From contig NZ_LRTV01000011.1 of assembly GCF_003408845.1 (NCBI RefSeq), positions 1 through 64,000 on the forward strand: a DNA stretch of 64,000 nt, read 5' to 3'. Below, one piece after another: positions 42,690 to 50,810 of this stretch (positions within the stretch are counted from its first letter, which is position 1; each line of letters opens with the position of its first letter). The DNA comes from Gardnerella massiliensis (GTDB lineage: Bacteria; Actinomycetota; Actinomycetes; Actinomycetales; Bifidobacteriaceae). The position numbers were made by a program, and so were the translations under genes. Below the pieces are notes generated by a model. It had not been told where the DNA came from. It saw only the letters and a list, made by a program, of their open reading frames with translations, and ran no database searches.

Positions 42690-45128
42690 TTATTTTGATT
42701 TTGCCAGCAAATAATGAGCCATAGCAATACAGCATGCATCTCGTTCTTCATCAGTTGATTCGCCAGCAAGCCGTGCCAGCAATCCAAATCCTAGAATTTT
42801 TTCCAGACATCCATACATTTTTGCCTTAATAGAATTTTCCAGTGCTTTAAATGAACTGAAATCTAACCCATCTTGAGCATAAGCAGTATATCTCTTTTGA
42901 GCAGTAATACTACTATAATAAGTTGTCATCATATCGCTTAAAGTATGCAAATTTTCATCACTAGCATTACGTAGATTCATTCCTAAATAGATAGCGTCTG
43001 CATCATCACAAAAATCTGTAAAATTGCAGCGAATACCAAGTTTATTACTGACATGATTTGCTTTAAAATACTCCGACTGTGCACTACTGTCTGAACCAAT
43101 AAGAGCATATGCTGTTTTCATACGATCAAGAGATGGATACTTTTGCAGGTACTTATGTAAGTCATCCATGCCTGTTGCAAGATCTCCTGCCCAACCAGTC
43201 CAATGATCTGGAGCTAAATTAGAATAAGCATAACAATAAAGCGTATAAGCAAAGTGTGCTATATCGTTTTTACCACCACTTATATCAGCAACTTCGTCAC
43301 GCTTATTACCAATATAAGTATCCAGCTTATCTTTTAATGCAGGATATTCTTTTTCCATGAATATTATGAAAAATGGGTCTGCAAACGCGCCAGCAATAGC
43401 AAATTTCCAATTCGTCATATATGCCTTAGCTAGATAATTAATCACACCTTGAGTCACGCTTAAAGGATGATACTCTAGAACCACCGCATACTTTTGATAT
43501 ACTTTTCGCCATTTATCATACACGCTTTCTAATTGTTGAATGAGGTCTATCACTTTTTCAATTTTTGTTAAACGAGACGTATCTGGATTAGGTGGAGCGA
43601 CATAAGTAATCTTTGATTGTGGATTGCCAGTTGAATGATTTACACTTCCAACCGCTCCAAAACGTCCAGAATATGCTACTCTGTCAAGATCCCATTTACC
43701 TTTATAGCCAGGGATTTCATGGAACTGATCAAACGCCCAATTACTTGGAATAGAAAAGCCTAGATTTCCACTAAAACCTGTAGACATATCAGACACAAAT
43801 GATGCTACCGCATATCCTGCTTTACTAACACGAGTACAAATATTTCTAGATGCATAAATTCCAATCCGATAACCACCATGCATATTTTCTTTAACAGCTT
43901 TGAAGTACGGCAAAATATTGCTACTAATTTCCGGATTCGTTGCATCATAATCAACCGCAAAATAGATTACTGTTGGCGGAACTCCAAGACGTTTAGCTGA
44001 AGCAACCGCTTCTTTTGCATGACGAGCTCCATTTTCTGCTGTAAAATGACGTAATTCAGTTGAATACTCTTGAAAAATAGGGAAATATTGAAGACCGTGG
44101 CTCACAATTCTTTCCAATTCTCCAGTACGCAATGCCTTAAAATAGTCCTTTTCAGCAGTGTTTTTTTGATCAGGTTCACTCAAATAACGACCAACAATCC
44201 TATAACCATCAGCCTTCAAACACTCAGCAAACTCGTCAGTAATCTCAAAACGTGTATCACACGCTACACAAGAACGATTAGGATCACCTTTCGAAGTTAA
44301 AAGGCTCATCCATGTTGTTGGATCAACCTTACCTGTAACAGGAATAACATGCTCTGCTTGGAACTTATACAATGCCGACACTATTGCATTATTCCATGTT
44401 GAAGTTGGCGTAAGCGAATACCCATTACATGTGAGCGCTACGCTTGCCAACCAAACCCACTCACTCGTTCCCTCACTAATTGTCTTTAAACGTGATCGTG
44501 TGCCATTACCAAAATTGCCAGTAGCCTCAGCTGGAGTAAACCCTTCAACAGCTTGTAACACTTGAATCAATGCTGTATTCATCTCACGACCATACAGACC
44601 GTCTGTTGGAATAATTCCAGTATAATTCTTATATTTACTGTTAACAGCCTGCTGTGTTACACGAATGTCTTCTTTGCCTCCATACAACGATAACAATTTG
44701 AATTGTTTCATTGATAAAAGAACCATCATTAGTTCTAGATCCACAGTAGATGAAATATCTGAAAGACCAATATCACTTTTAAGATCAGAAATAGAGTTTG
44801 CTACATTATATGTAAATTCTTCTGTTATGCCTCCATATTCAGCCTCATACCCTTTGCACCAAAGAGCACCCTGAATAATTCCATGAATATTATTACTTTC
44901 ATCTGTCTGATCAATACCATTTGGCCAGCGCTTCTTAAATCGTGACTGAGTACCTTTCCCAAAATTATTTGCCGTTTCTGTTATACCAAGCTCAATCTGC
45001 AAAGCACGAATAAGCCCATTAATTGTATCCCAACCAGTATTCCCATCAGTAATAACTGAACCAAACCCAGGCTTATCACCATAGGTTTTGTTTAACCATT
45101 GCTGTGTTAGTAATACCATCTGATCCAT
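42690..45128 (-). CDS. DUF1906 glycoside-hydrolase-like protein with peptidoglycan-binding repeats
   Basis: An 812-residue protein. The first 290 residues contain peptidoglycan-binding-like repeats (LTQQWLNKTYGDKPG..., VTQQAVNSKYKNYTG...). Residues of about 300-500 form a GH25-like TIM barrel of the DUF1906 type (RIVGRYLSEPDQKNTAEKDY, PTVIYFAVDYDATNP). The last 280 residues are an uncharacterised helical region. It has no signal peptide or membrane segment. It would act on cell wall after release or export. It is placed with its own terminators in the middle of the packaging/replication genes, so it is probably a lysogenic-conversion cargo. Confidence 0.8.
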   Translation of the reverse strand: MDQMVLLTQQWLNKTYGDKPGFGSVITDGNTGWDTINGLIRALQIELGITETANNFGKGTQSRFKKRWPNGIDQTDESNNIHGIIQGALWCKGYEAEYGGITEEFTYNVANSISDLKSDIGLSDISSTVDLELMMVLLSMKQFKLLSLYGGKEDIRVTQQAVNSKYKNYTGIIPTDGLYGREMNTALIQVLQAVEGFTPAEATGNFGNGTRSRLKTISEGTSEWVWLASVALTCNGYSLTPTSTWNNAIVSALYKFQAEHVIPVTGKVDPTTWMSLLTSKGDPNRSCVACDTRFEITDEFAECLKADGYRIVGRYLSEPDQKNTAEKDYFKALRTGELERIVSHGLQYFPIFQEYSTELRHFTAENGARHAKEAVASAKRLGVPPTVIYFAVDYDATNPEISSNILPYFKAVKENMHGGYRIGIYASRNICTRVSKAGYAVASFVSDMSTGFSGNLGFSIPSNWAFDQFHEIPGYKGKWDLDRVAYSGRFGAVGSVNHSTGNPQSKITYVAPPNPDTSRLTKIEKVIDLIQQLESVYDKWRKVYQKYAVVLEYHPLSVTQGVINYLAKAYMTNWKFAIAGAFADPFFIIFMEKEYPALKDKLDTYIGNKRDEVADISGGKNDIAHFAYTLYCYAYSNLAPDHWTGWAGDLATGMDDLHKYLQKYPSLDRMKTAYALIGSDSSAQSEYFKANHVSNKLGIRCNFTDFCDDADAIYLGMNLRNASDENLHTLSDMMTTYYSSITAQKRYTAYAQDGLDFSSFKALENSIKAKMYGCLEKILGFGLLARLAGESTDEERDACCIAMAHYLLAKSK

Positions 45129-45155
45129 GTTGTGCCCTCCTTTTAGGCATGAAAA

Positions 45156-45185
45156 AAGCCCTGAAAGATTACTCTTTCAAGGCTT
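45156..45185 (-). terminator. Terminator of the early operon
   Basis: AAGCCTTGAAAG pairs with CTTTCAGGGCTT (one G-U) and is followed by TTTTTTC on the minus strand, after the DUF1492 regulator. It isolates the moron hydrolase from the upstream operon. Confidence 0.75.
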
Positions 45186-45270
45186 AGTATTTATAATTTT
45201 TGCTAAGTTTATAATACCATATAGAAGGCTGTAACGTCTCGTATCAGAGCGTACCAAACCGTACCATTTT

Positions 45271-45699
45271 TCAGATTTGGATTAGATTATCTGGTAAAAC
45301 CATGTGCTCTAACGCTTTACCATGCCACCTGATAATCGTCATTCTGCTAGCATGGAGTTCTTTACCAATATCCTCCCACGTCATGTTACTCATGTAACGG
45401 TAGCGTAAAATCATCTGCTCATCCACGCTTTCAAGCTTTGAAATCACATCCAAAATCTGCTCTTTCAAACTGATAAGCAGCGTGATCTCCATGTTAATCT
45501 TCGCTTCTAAATCCATAACCCTTATAAGAGCTTTCACAAACGGAGCTTCTATACTTCGAGTCGTCTGCACATACTCTCGGTCGTATCTTAATGAAGAAAC
45601 ACTTGTAGCAAGCTCACGCAGTCTTACTACCTCATCCATGTCAGCCTTAATCCGTTTATCAAGAAGATAGGCTTGCCGTAAGTATTCTTTTTTGTTCAT
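45271..45699 (-). CDS. DUF1492/RinA-like late transcription regulator
   Basis: A 142-residue protein with a charged helical N-terminus (LRQAYLLDKRIKADMDEVV) and a sigma-region-4-like helix-turn-helix near the end (MILRYRYMSNMTWEDIGKEL, MTIIRWHGKALEHM). DUF1492/RinA/ArpU proteins activate late phage operons. It is the last gene of the replication operon, as usual. The start at 45699 follows GGAGG and overlaps the helicase gene by 41 bp. Confidence 0.8.
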   Translation of the reverse strand: MNKKEYLRQAYLLDKRIKADMDEVVRLRELATSVSSLRYDREYVQTTRSIEAPFVKALIRVMDLEAKINMEITLLISLKEQILDVISKLESVDEQMILRYRYMSNMTWEDIGKELHASRMTIIRWHGKALEHMVLPDNLIQI

Positions 45700-47098
45700 T
45701 CTTACCTCCATTTTGAGGTAAGTTCTCTCTAGAACCCCTTTCCCTCACTTCATTAATTGATAGTCTTGCTTTAACCGACTCGATTAAAGCATCCTGCACT
45801 TTAGCCTTCATGCTTAAAGCCCTCATCACATCCTCATCAATCGTGTCCTTAGTGATGATGTGATGGATTACAACCGTGTCGGTTTGCCCTTGACGGTTAA
45901 GCCTGGCGTTTGTTTGTTGGTAAAGTTCCAAATTCCAAGTCAGGGAAAACCAGATAAGAGTTGAACCGCCAGCCTGTAGGTTAAGACCATGACCTGCAGA
46001 AGCCGGGTGAATCAACGCTACAGGAATCATGCCGGCATTCCAGTCAGCAATATCAGCACTCGTTTTAATCTCACGCACGTTAAAACGATTCTTAATCCGC
46101 TCAAGATCATGCTTAAACCAGTAAGCTACAAGCACCGGTTTACCGTTAGCAGCCTCGATTAAATCCTCTAAAGCATCAAGCTTACGATCATGAATATGAA
46201 CGCTTTCTTTTTTCTCGTTATAAACCGCGCCGCCTGCCATTTGAAGAAGCTTATTTGAAAGAGACGCTGCGTTAATCGCATCAATCTCTTTACCCTCCAA
46301 CGACACCACCATATCCTGTTTCAGCTCATCATAGAGTTTTCGCTCCTTACCGGATAACTCTACTTTCACCTCGTTTATCACACACGCAGGCATTTTCAAA
46401 TAGTCTTTCGACTTCATCGAAATCGTAATATCAGCTATCTGCTTATAGATTAAACTCTCAGCACCATCTTTAGGCTTATAGGAAAAAATCATGTGCTGGT
46501 TACGCTTATCAGGATTAAAAAAGTTCTGCCGATAATACGTAATATAACGGCCTAGTCTTTCACCCATATCAAGCAGTCTAAACTCAGCCCACAAATCCAT
46601 AAGCCCGTTAGAAGAAGGAGTTCCTGTAAGACCTACAATCCTTTTAACTTTCGGCCTAGCCTTCAGTAATGCTTTAAAACGTTTCGCCTGATACGATTTA
46701 AAACTTGAAAGCTCATCTATCACAACCATGTCAAAATTAAACGGCAGGCCGCTTTTCATTATCAGCCACTCCACGTTTTCACGGTTAATAATATAAACGT
46801 GAGCAGGCGTTTTTAGTGATTGAATCCGCTCCTTCTCAGTGCCCGTTACCACAGAATAAGTCAAGTGTTTTAAATGCTCCCACTTTTCTAACTCTAAAGG
46901 CCACGTAGTGTTTGCGACCCTAAGAGGAGCGATAACAAGAGTCCTGGAAACATCAAACGAGTCAAGCATAAGGTCGTTAATCGCTGTAAGACTTATAACA
47001 CTCTTACCAAGTCCCATTTCAAGCAAAACCGCTGACACCGGGTGTGTGATAATAAAATCAGTCGCATACTTTTGATACTCATGTGGCTCGTATCGCAT
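45659..47098 (-). CDS. SNF2-type DEAD/H helicase
   Basis: A 479-residue phage SNF2 ATPase. Motif I EMGLGKSV near residue 28 and motif II VVIDELSSF with Ser in place of the usual His. Motif III LTGTPSSNG, then motif V GHGLNLQAG and VI QTNARLNRQGQTD follow. It is a translocase on double-stranded DNA used in phage replication. It overlaps the VRR-NUC gene (20 bp) and the regulator gene. Confidence 0.9.
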   Translation of the reverse strand: MRYEPHEYQKYATDFIITHPVSAVLLEMGLGKSVISLTAINDLMLDSFDVSRTLVIAPLRVANTTWPLELEKWEHLKHLTYSVVTGTEKERIQSLKTPAHVYIINRENVEWLIMKSGLPFNFDMVVIDELSSFKSYQAKRFKALLKARPKVKRIVGLTGTPSSNGLMDLWAEFRLLDMGERLGRYITYYRQNFFNPDKRNQHMIFSYKPKDGAESLIYKQIADITISMKSKDYLKMPACVINEVKVELSGKERKLYDELKQDMVVSLEGKEIDAINAASLSNKLLQMAGGAVYNEKKESVHIHDRKLDALEDLIEAANGKPVLVAYWFKHDLERIKNRFNVREIKTSADIADWNAGMIPVALIHPASAGHGLNLQAGGSTLIWFSLTWNLELYQQTNARLNRQGQTDTVVIHHIITKDTIDEDVMRALSMKAKVQDALIESVKARLSINEVRERGSRENLPQNGGKNEQKRILTASLSS

Positions 47099-47369
47099 CA
47101 ATCACACCTCCAATCTGACTCTTCTCATCAACCACGAAAACCTTAAAACCTAAAGCCTGTAAATTCTTCATACGTTTCACCTGTAAGACTCTAGGCTTTT
47201 TACCTGGTGCTTTAAGCTCGACAAAACCAATCTTGCCGCCGTTAAGTAAAACCAGCCTGTCAGGAAGCCCGTCAACGGAAGGACTCGTAAGCTTTAAACA
47301 AAGTCCTCCCACAGCTTTAACATCACGGACGAGTTTTCGCTCAGTTTCCTTTTCTCTTAAAAAGCCCAT
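47079..47369 (-). CDS. VRR-NUC domain nuclease
   Basis: A 96-residue minimal PD-(D/E)xK nuclease: KLTSPSVDGLPDRLVLL followed by GFVELKAPGKKPRVLQ gives the catalytic D and ExK pair. These single-domain phage nucleases probably resolve branched DNA. The start at 47369 was chosen to exclude 28 codons overlapping the upstream gene. Confidence 0.85.
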   Translation of the reverse strand: MGFLREKETERKLVRDVKAVGGLCLKLTSPSVDGLPDRLVLLNGGKIGFVELKAPGKKPRVLQVKRMKNLQALGFKVFVVDEKSQIGGVIDAIRAT

Positions 47370-47676
47370 CAGATACCTCTTTTGCCATTTCAATGATTTT
47401 CTTATCAACTTCGTTTCTCGGCTCATCGGAAACATCGCCGTAAAACACGTCAATATAGTGATTGTTTAACTGTGGGTGATCTTTGAACATGTTGTCCTCA
47501 GCGTGTGAGGATACTTCATCAATCATGTTCATGGCTTTTAACAGTCTGTCTTGATCTTTCGCTAAAAGCACCGGGCTAATATCAACCACTAATTGGTTAA
47601 TCAGACTCTTAGTCAGTCGCATTGTTGCTCCTGCTTGCTTGTAGGTTTCTACTGTTCTCTCTTGTTTGTTAATCAT
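47341..47676 (-). CDS. Hypothetical phage protein, 111 residues
   Basis: A mostly helical protein (LTKSLINQLVVDISPVLLA, FKDHPQLNNHYIDVFYG). It overlaps the VRR-NUC start by 29 bp and is the first gene after a 400-bp non-coding region, so it is probably the first of its operon. I cannot assign a function. Confidence 0.6.
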   Translation of the reverse strand: MINKQERTVETYKQAGATMRLTKSLINQLVVDISPVLLAKDQDRLLKAMNMIDEVSSHAEDNMFKDHPQLNNHYIDVFYGDVSDEPRNEVDKKIIEMAKEVSDGLFKRKGN

Positions 47677-48075
47677 GGTTTATTCCACCTTTCTCAAATC
47701 TTATTTTTTATCTATTGAATAGAGTTGTTTCATTCGTTGGTTTTGCCCGTTTACATCAGGCGAATGTTATTTGTGTAGCCATGTATGCTTTAGACCCATC
47801 TTTTACTTTTCTCTATATATATACTTATATTTCTTTTATTTTTTTCTCTTATATAAAAAGTAAAGAAAAAGGGTACACTACAATACAAAACCCCTATTTA
47901 TAAGGCTTTTCTTTCTTGAAAACGTGCATGGTAGCGTGTAGGCAAAGACTATTTTCGTGTATGAAAAAATCCCATAGAACATTTTTCTCTGAACCCGGTT
48001 TTTACCATACGAAACATTTGCCTACACGCCAATACATTTTTCAGGAAGTATCTTTCAGTTTTACCGTGCTTTACA
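47677..48075. other. Non-coding region with nested inverted repeats, possible replication origin
   Basis: There is no credible gene here. A very AT-rich stretch (47.80-47.88 kb, with TATATATATAC and TTTTATTTTTTTC) is followed by a long inverted repeat. GCGTGTAGGCAAA at 47934 matches TTTGCCTACACGC at 48017, and a nested TTTCGTGTATG/CATACGAAA pair lies inside. The location between helicase and primase genes suits an origin or a regulatory RNA. Confidence 0.45.
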
Positions 48076-50289
48076 TCAAAGAAAATCCTCCTGTGCCTGC
48101 AAATTGGGATTAATGGAAAGCCCACACCACTGATAGCCTTTACCCGTCCGTTTTTTGCTATAACCCGCTAACAGTAAAGCCTTAGAAAAATCCCTATCGT
48201 TTCTAACATATTCACCGTTAAGGTTTGCCCACTGGCGGTAAGACAAGTAAAGACTCCTACTCATCTCCGTTTCATTCACGCCCTTAATGCAATAATCAGT
48301 AATGAAATGGCCTATCCAGTCGTTTTCAGCCCGATAAGCGTCCTTAGCCTGCTCTACCACCTTACAAGTAGGGAATTTATAACTGTTTTGGATATAAATC
48401 TTGGCTCCTTCAATCATCCATTGAAGTATTGCACCACCTGCTTTTCGCAAAAGTTCATCAACATAGTCTGTTTTCGGATTCTTGATTTCTTTCGTAAACG
48501 GTGCAACAAAGATTCTCCGCCACGTTCCCTTATCGTTCGAACCGACTTTCGGCAGATGGTTCGTGTAGAGAATAGTTGAGTGGCTTGGTGTAAACGTAAA
48601 AGGAGCATAATATTTCCTCTCAGCTGAAATATCATCCACGCTTGCTATCTGTTTCAGCATGGAAATAGAAAGCCTTTGTCCTTCCTCAGTTTCCGAGGCA
48701 AGAATAAACCTTTTACCGCAAAGCTCCGCTAAATCCACTTTCACGTTTTTAGCCCGAGTGGTTAAAGACTCCGCAGGTATTTTCCCCGCATAATCTCCAA
48801 GCACGTGTGCTTCCGCATTAAACACGGTCGACTTACCGTTACCGCCTGACCCGTACACTAGCAAAAGCGATTCTTCAAACACTTGACCTATAAGCGTACT
48901 ACCCGCATGGCTTTGAAGAAATGTTTGAAACTCTTTATCGCCTGCGGTAACCATATCAAGCGTTGTCTGCCACAATCCCATGTTCTCCTGTGAAGGGCAA
49001 ACAGCGGTCATTTTCGTGCAGTACGAACACGGATCATGTGCTTTTAGCATGCCTGTCTTTAAATCCACGATTCCGCAAGGCGTGTTTAGAATGAAAGCAT
49101 CACGGTCCAGTTCTTCGTTTGCAACTTCTAGCATGGATTTAGCAAGTTTCAATATTCCGGACACTTTGCTGTGATCATTCATCTTCTTAGCAAACGAAAG
49201 ATACTGTTTTGCCTGATTCACTTCACTCTTTGCTTTATCCGCCTGCTCTTTATCACCCGATGATTCAGCTTGAATGAACTGTTCGTAAGCTGTCTTAAAC
49301 TCAACACCGGCATTCTTCAAAACCTTTTTAGCAATAAGCATGTAAAGTTTCATAACTTTAAGCTCAGACGCTTCCCACTTCTTGCCCGTCCAGTAAAGCC
49401 AGCCGGCAGACATCGTATAAACAGCCTTATTCTTGTTATGTTTGGCAAAAACCTCAGCCATCGCAATATCTGTTAAATCATCCGGCTTATACTCCTCATA
49501 TCTTTTGCCATACTCGCTAGGCGGAATATAACCTTCTTGACTTGCTACTTTAAGCCCGAACTTTTTAGCCGAATACCAGATTTTAGATAATTCTGCGTCA
49601 GGCAAAGGAGGATTACACCGTTCTGCTTCACTCAAAAACTTCTCATGAGTTTCATCTGTCGCCCCATAACGTTTGATGAGTTTTCCTGCAATATGACTAA
49701 GCCTAGAGTTTCTCTGCCCTGATGGTATTTCTTCTGTTCCTGCATCAAATTCACCAAAAGCTTCTTCCGAGAGAAAATCAGTAATTGTTTTTTCACCCTC
49801 ATAAAGTTCTACCAGCGGAGTTTTAACACCGTAGAGAAAACGTGCCGCATCAAGAGCGTTACTGTCAAAATACGGGAATACTGATTGAATCCTTGTTTTA
49901 AGCTCCACATAAGCTTTAGCATCGCTTACTTCTTCAATTGGAAAATACACGTGAAAACGTGGTCTTGCGCATTTCCCATGCTTGTCTTTCATGTGGTTTC
50001 TACTATAAGACGCGTAAAAGCACACGTTCGGAAACGCTAAAGCAACATCAAAAGGTGTCACCCAGTCTTTACTAACATCAGAATGGTCGTTATCACAGTC
50101 CATCGGAATACAGGTAGATGAAATGAAATTATCTTTAGACCTATAACTGTTAGTAAATTGTGCTGTGACATGGTCAAAAGAGATAGCCTTATTAAAACTA
50201 TCTCGATCACAGACTTTTATTTCGTTAGGATACAAGCAGTTGCTACTGTTTCCTACACAGGAAGCTGTATAAATTTTGCATTCAAGCAT
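48076..50289 (-). CDS. Phage primase-helicase (VapE/P4-type)
   Basis: A 737-residue protein. The N-terminal part resembles archaeo-eukaryotic primases (PMDCDNDHS, RPRFHVYFPI). A D5_N-like linker (about residues 280-430) follows, then a superfamily 3 helicase with Walker A LVYGSGGNGKSTVFN, LCGKRFILASETEEG and YTNHLPKVGSND. It primes and unwinds phage DNA. ATG at 50289 overlaps the end of the DUF4406 gene. Confidence 0.9.
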   Translation of the reverse strand: MLECKIYTASCVGNSSNCLYPNEIKVCDRDSFNKAISFDHVTAQFTNSYRSKDNFISSTCIPMDCDNDHSDVSKDWVTPFDVALAFPNVCFYASYSRNHMKDKHGKCARPRFHVYFPIEEVSDAKAYVELKTRIQSVFPYFDSNALDAARFLYGVKTPLVELYEGEKTITDFLSEEAFGEFDAGTEEIPSGQRNSRLSHIAGKLIKRYGATDETHEKFLSEAERCNPPLPDAELSKIWYSAKKFGLKVASQEGYIPPSEYGKRYEEYKPDDLTDIAMAEVFAKHNKNKAVYTMSAGWLYWTGKKWEASELKVMKLYMLIAKKVLKNAGVEFKTAYEQFIQAESSGDKEQADKAKSEVNQAKQYLSFAKKMNDHSKVSGILKLAKSMLEVANEELDRDAFILNTPCGIVDLKTGMLKAHDPCSYCTKMTAVCPSQENMGLWQTTLDMVTAGDKEFQTFLQSHAGSTLIGQVFEESLLLVYGSGGNGKSTVFNAEAHVLGDYAGKIPAESLTTRAKNVKVDLAELCGKRFILASETEEGQRLSISMLKQIASVDDISAERKYYAPFTFTPSHSTILYTNHLPKVGSNDKGTWRRIFVAPFTKEIKNPKTDYVDELLRKAGGAILQWMIEGAKIYIQNSYKFPTCKVVEQAKDAYRAENDWIGHFITDYCIKGVNETEMSRSLYLSYRQWANLNGEYVRNDRDFSKALLLAGYSKKRTGKGYQWCGLSINPNLQAQEDFL

Positions 50290-50657
50290 CAATATTCACC
50301 CCCTAAATCCTTATCTGTAAAATACTTAATCGGCTGTTTTCGTTTTTCTGCCAGATTGATTTCTACTTGCATGCCGCCTGTGATTTTTTCTCCGAACACC
50401 CATAGTTCGTTGCACTTGCCTAAGAGGATAATGTCCATAAACATCGCATCCCCTCTATGCTTTTGATTCTCATCATCCATGAATGGGAAAAGCAGGTGTG
50501 GTGTTACTGGGATTGCTCCGCGTGAATACGCGTAAGCCGCACACCGAATAGCATGTTGCACGTTTTTCTCCTTATCTCCACGGTAGGGAGCACAGATGTA
50601 GACGATAGGCTTAAAGTTCGGTGTCGTTTCTAAATGTTTTTTATAAGTCTTACTCAC
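50289..50657 (-). CDS. DUF4406 deoxyribosyltransferase-like protein
   Basis: A 122-residue protein of the DUF4406 family, related to nucleoside 2-deoxyribosyltransferases: IVYICAPYRGDKEKNVQ, AIPVTPHLLFPF, LWVFGEKITGGMQVEI. It may act in nucleotide salvage during phage growth. GTG at 50657 follows AAAGGAG. Terminator-leader T2 lies upstream. Confidence 0.8.
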   Translation of the reverse strand: MSKTYKKHLETTPNFKPIVYICAPYRGDKEKNVQHAIRCAAYAYSRGAIPVTPHLLFPFMDDENQKHRGDAMFMDIILLGKCNELWVFGEKITGGMQVEINLAEKRKQPIKYFTDKDLGGEY

Positions 50658-50738
50658 TTTTAGTCTCCTTTAACACCACGTTTTTGCTTACTAATATTGT
50701 TTTTAATAGTCATTCGCGTATCCTTTTACGTTCTTTCT

Positions 50739-50802
50739 GAAGGCGGTATTACCTTCTAAATCACAGGCAAAGAAAAAGAGCAGGTTTTTAACCCTGCTCC
50801 TA
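50739..50802 (-). promoter_or_regulatory. Terminator-leader element T2
   Basis: After the polymerase stop, GAGCAGG pairs with CCTGCTC and is followed by TTTTT. CTTTGCCTGTGAT then follows, as in T1 and T3, and then a short stem GAAGG/CCTTC. It separates the polymerase transcript from the DUF4406 operon. Confidence 0.65.
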
Positions 50803-50810
50803 AATTTTTT

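Noticed and set aside
48307-48579. Plus-strand open frames across the prophage, such as this one and others at 28.1, 54.5 and 62.8 kb
   Set aside because: They are exact shadows of well-supported minus-strand genes with conserved motifs, and they lack ribosome sites.
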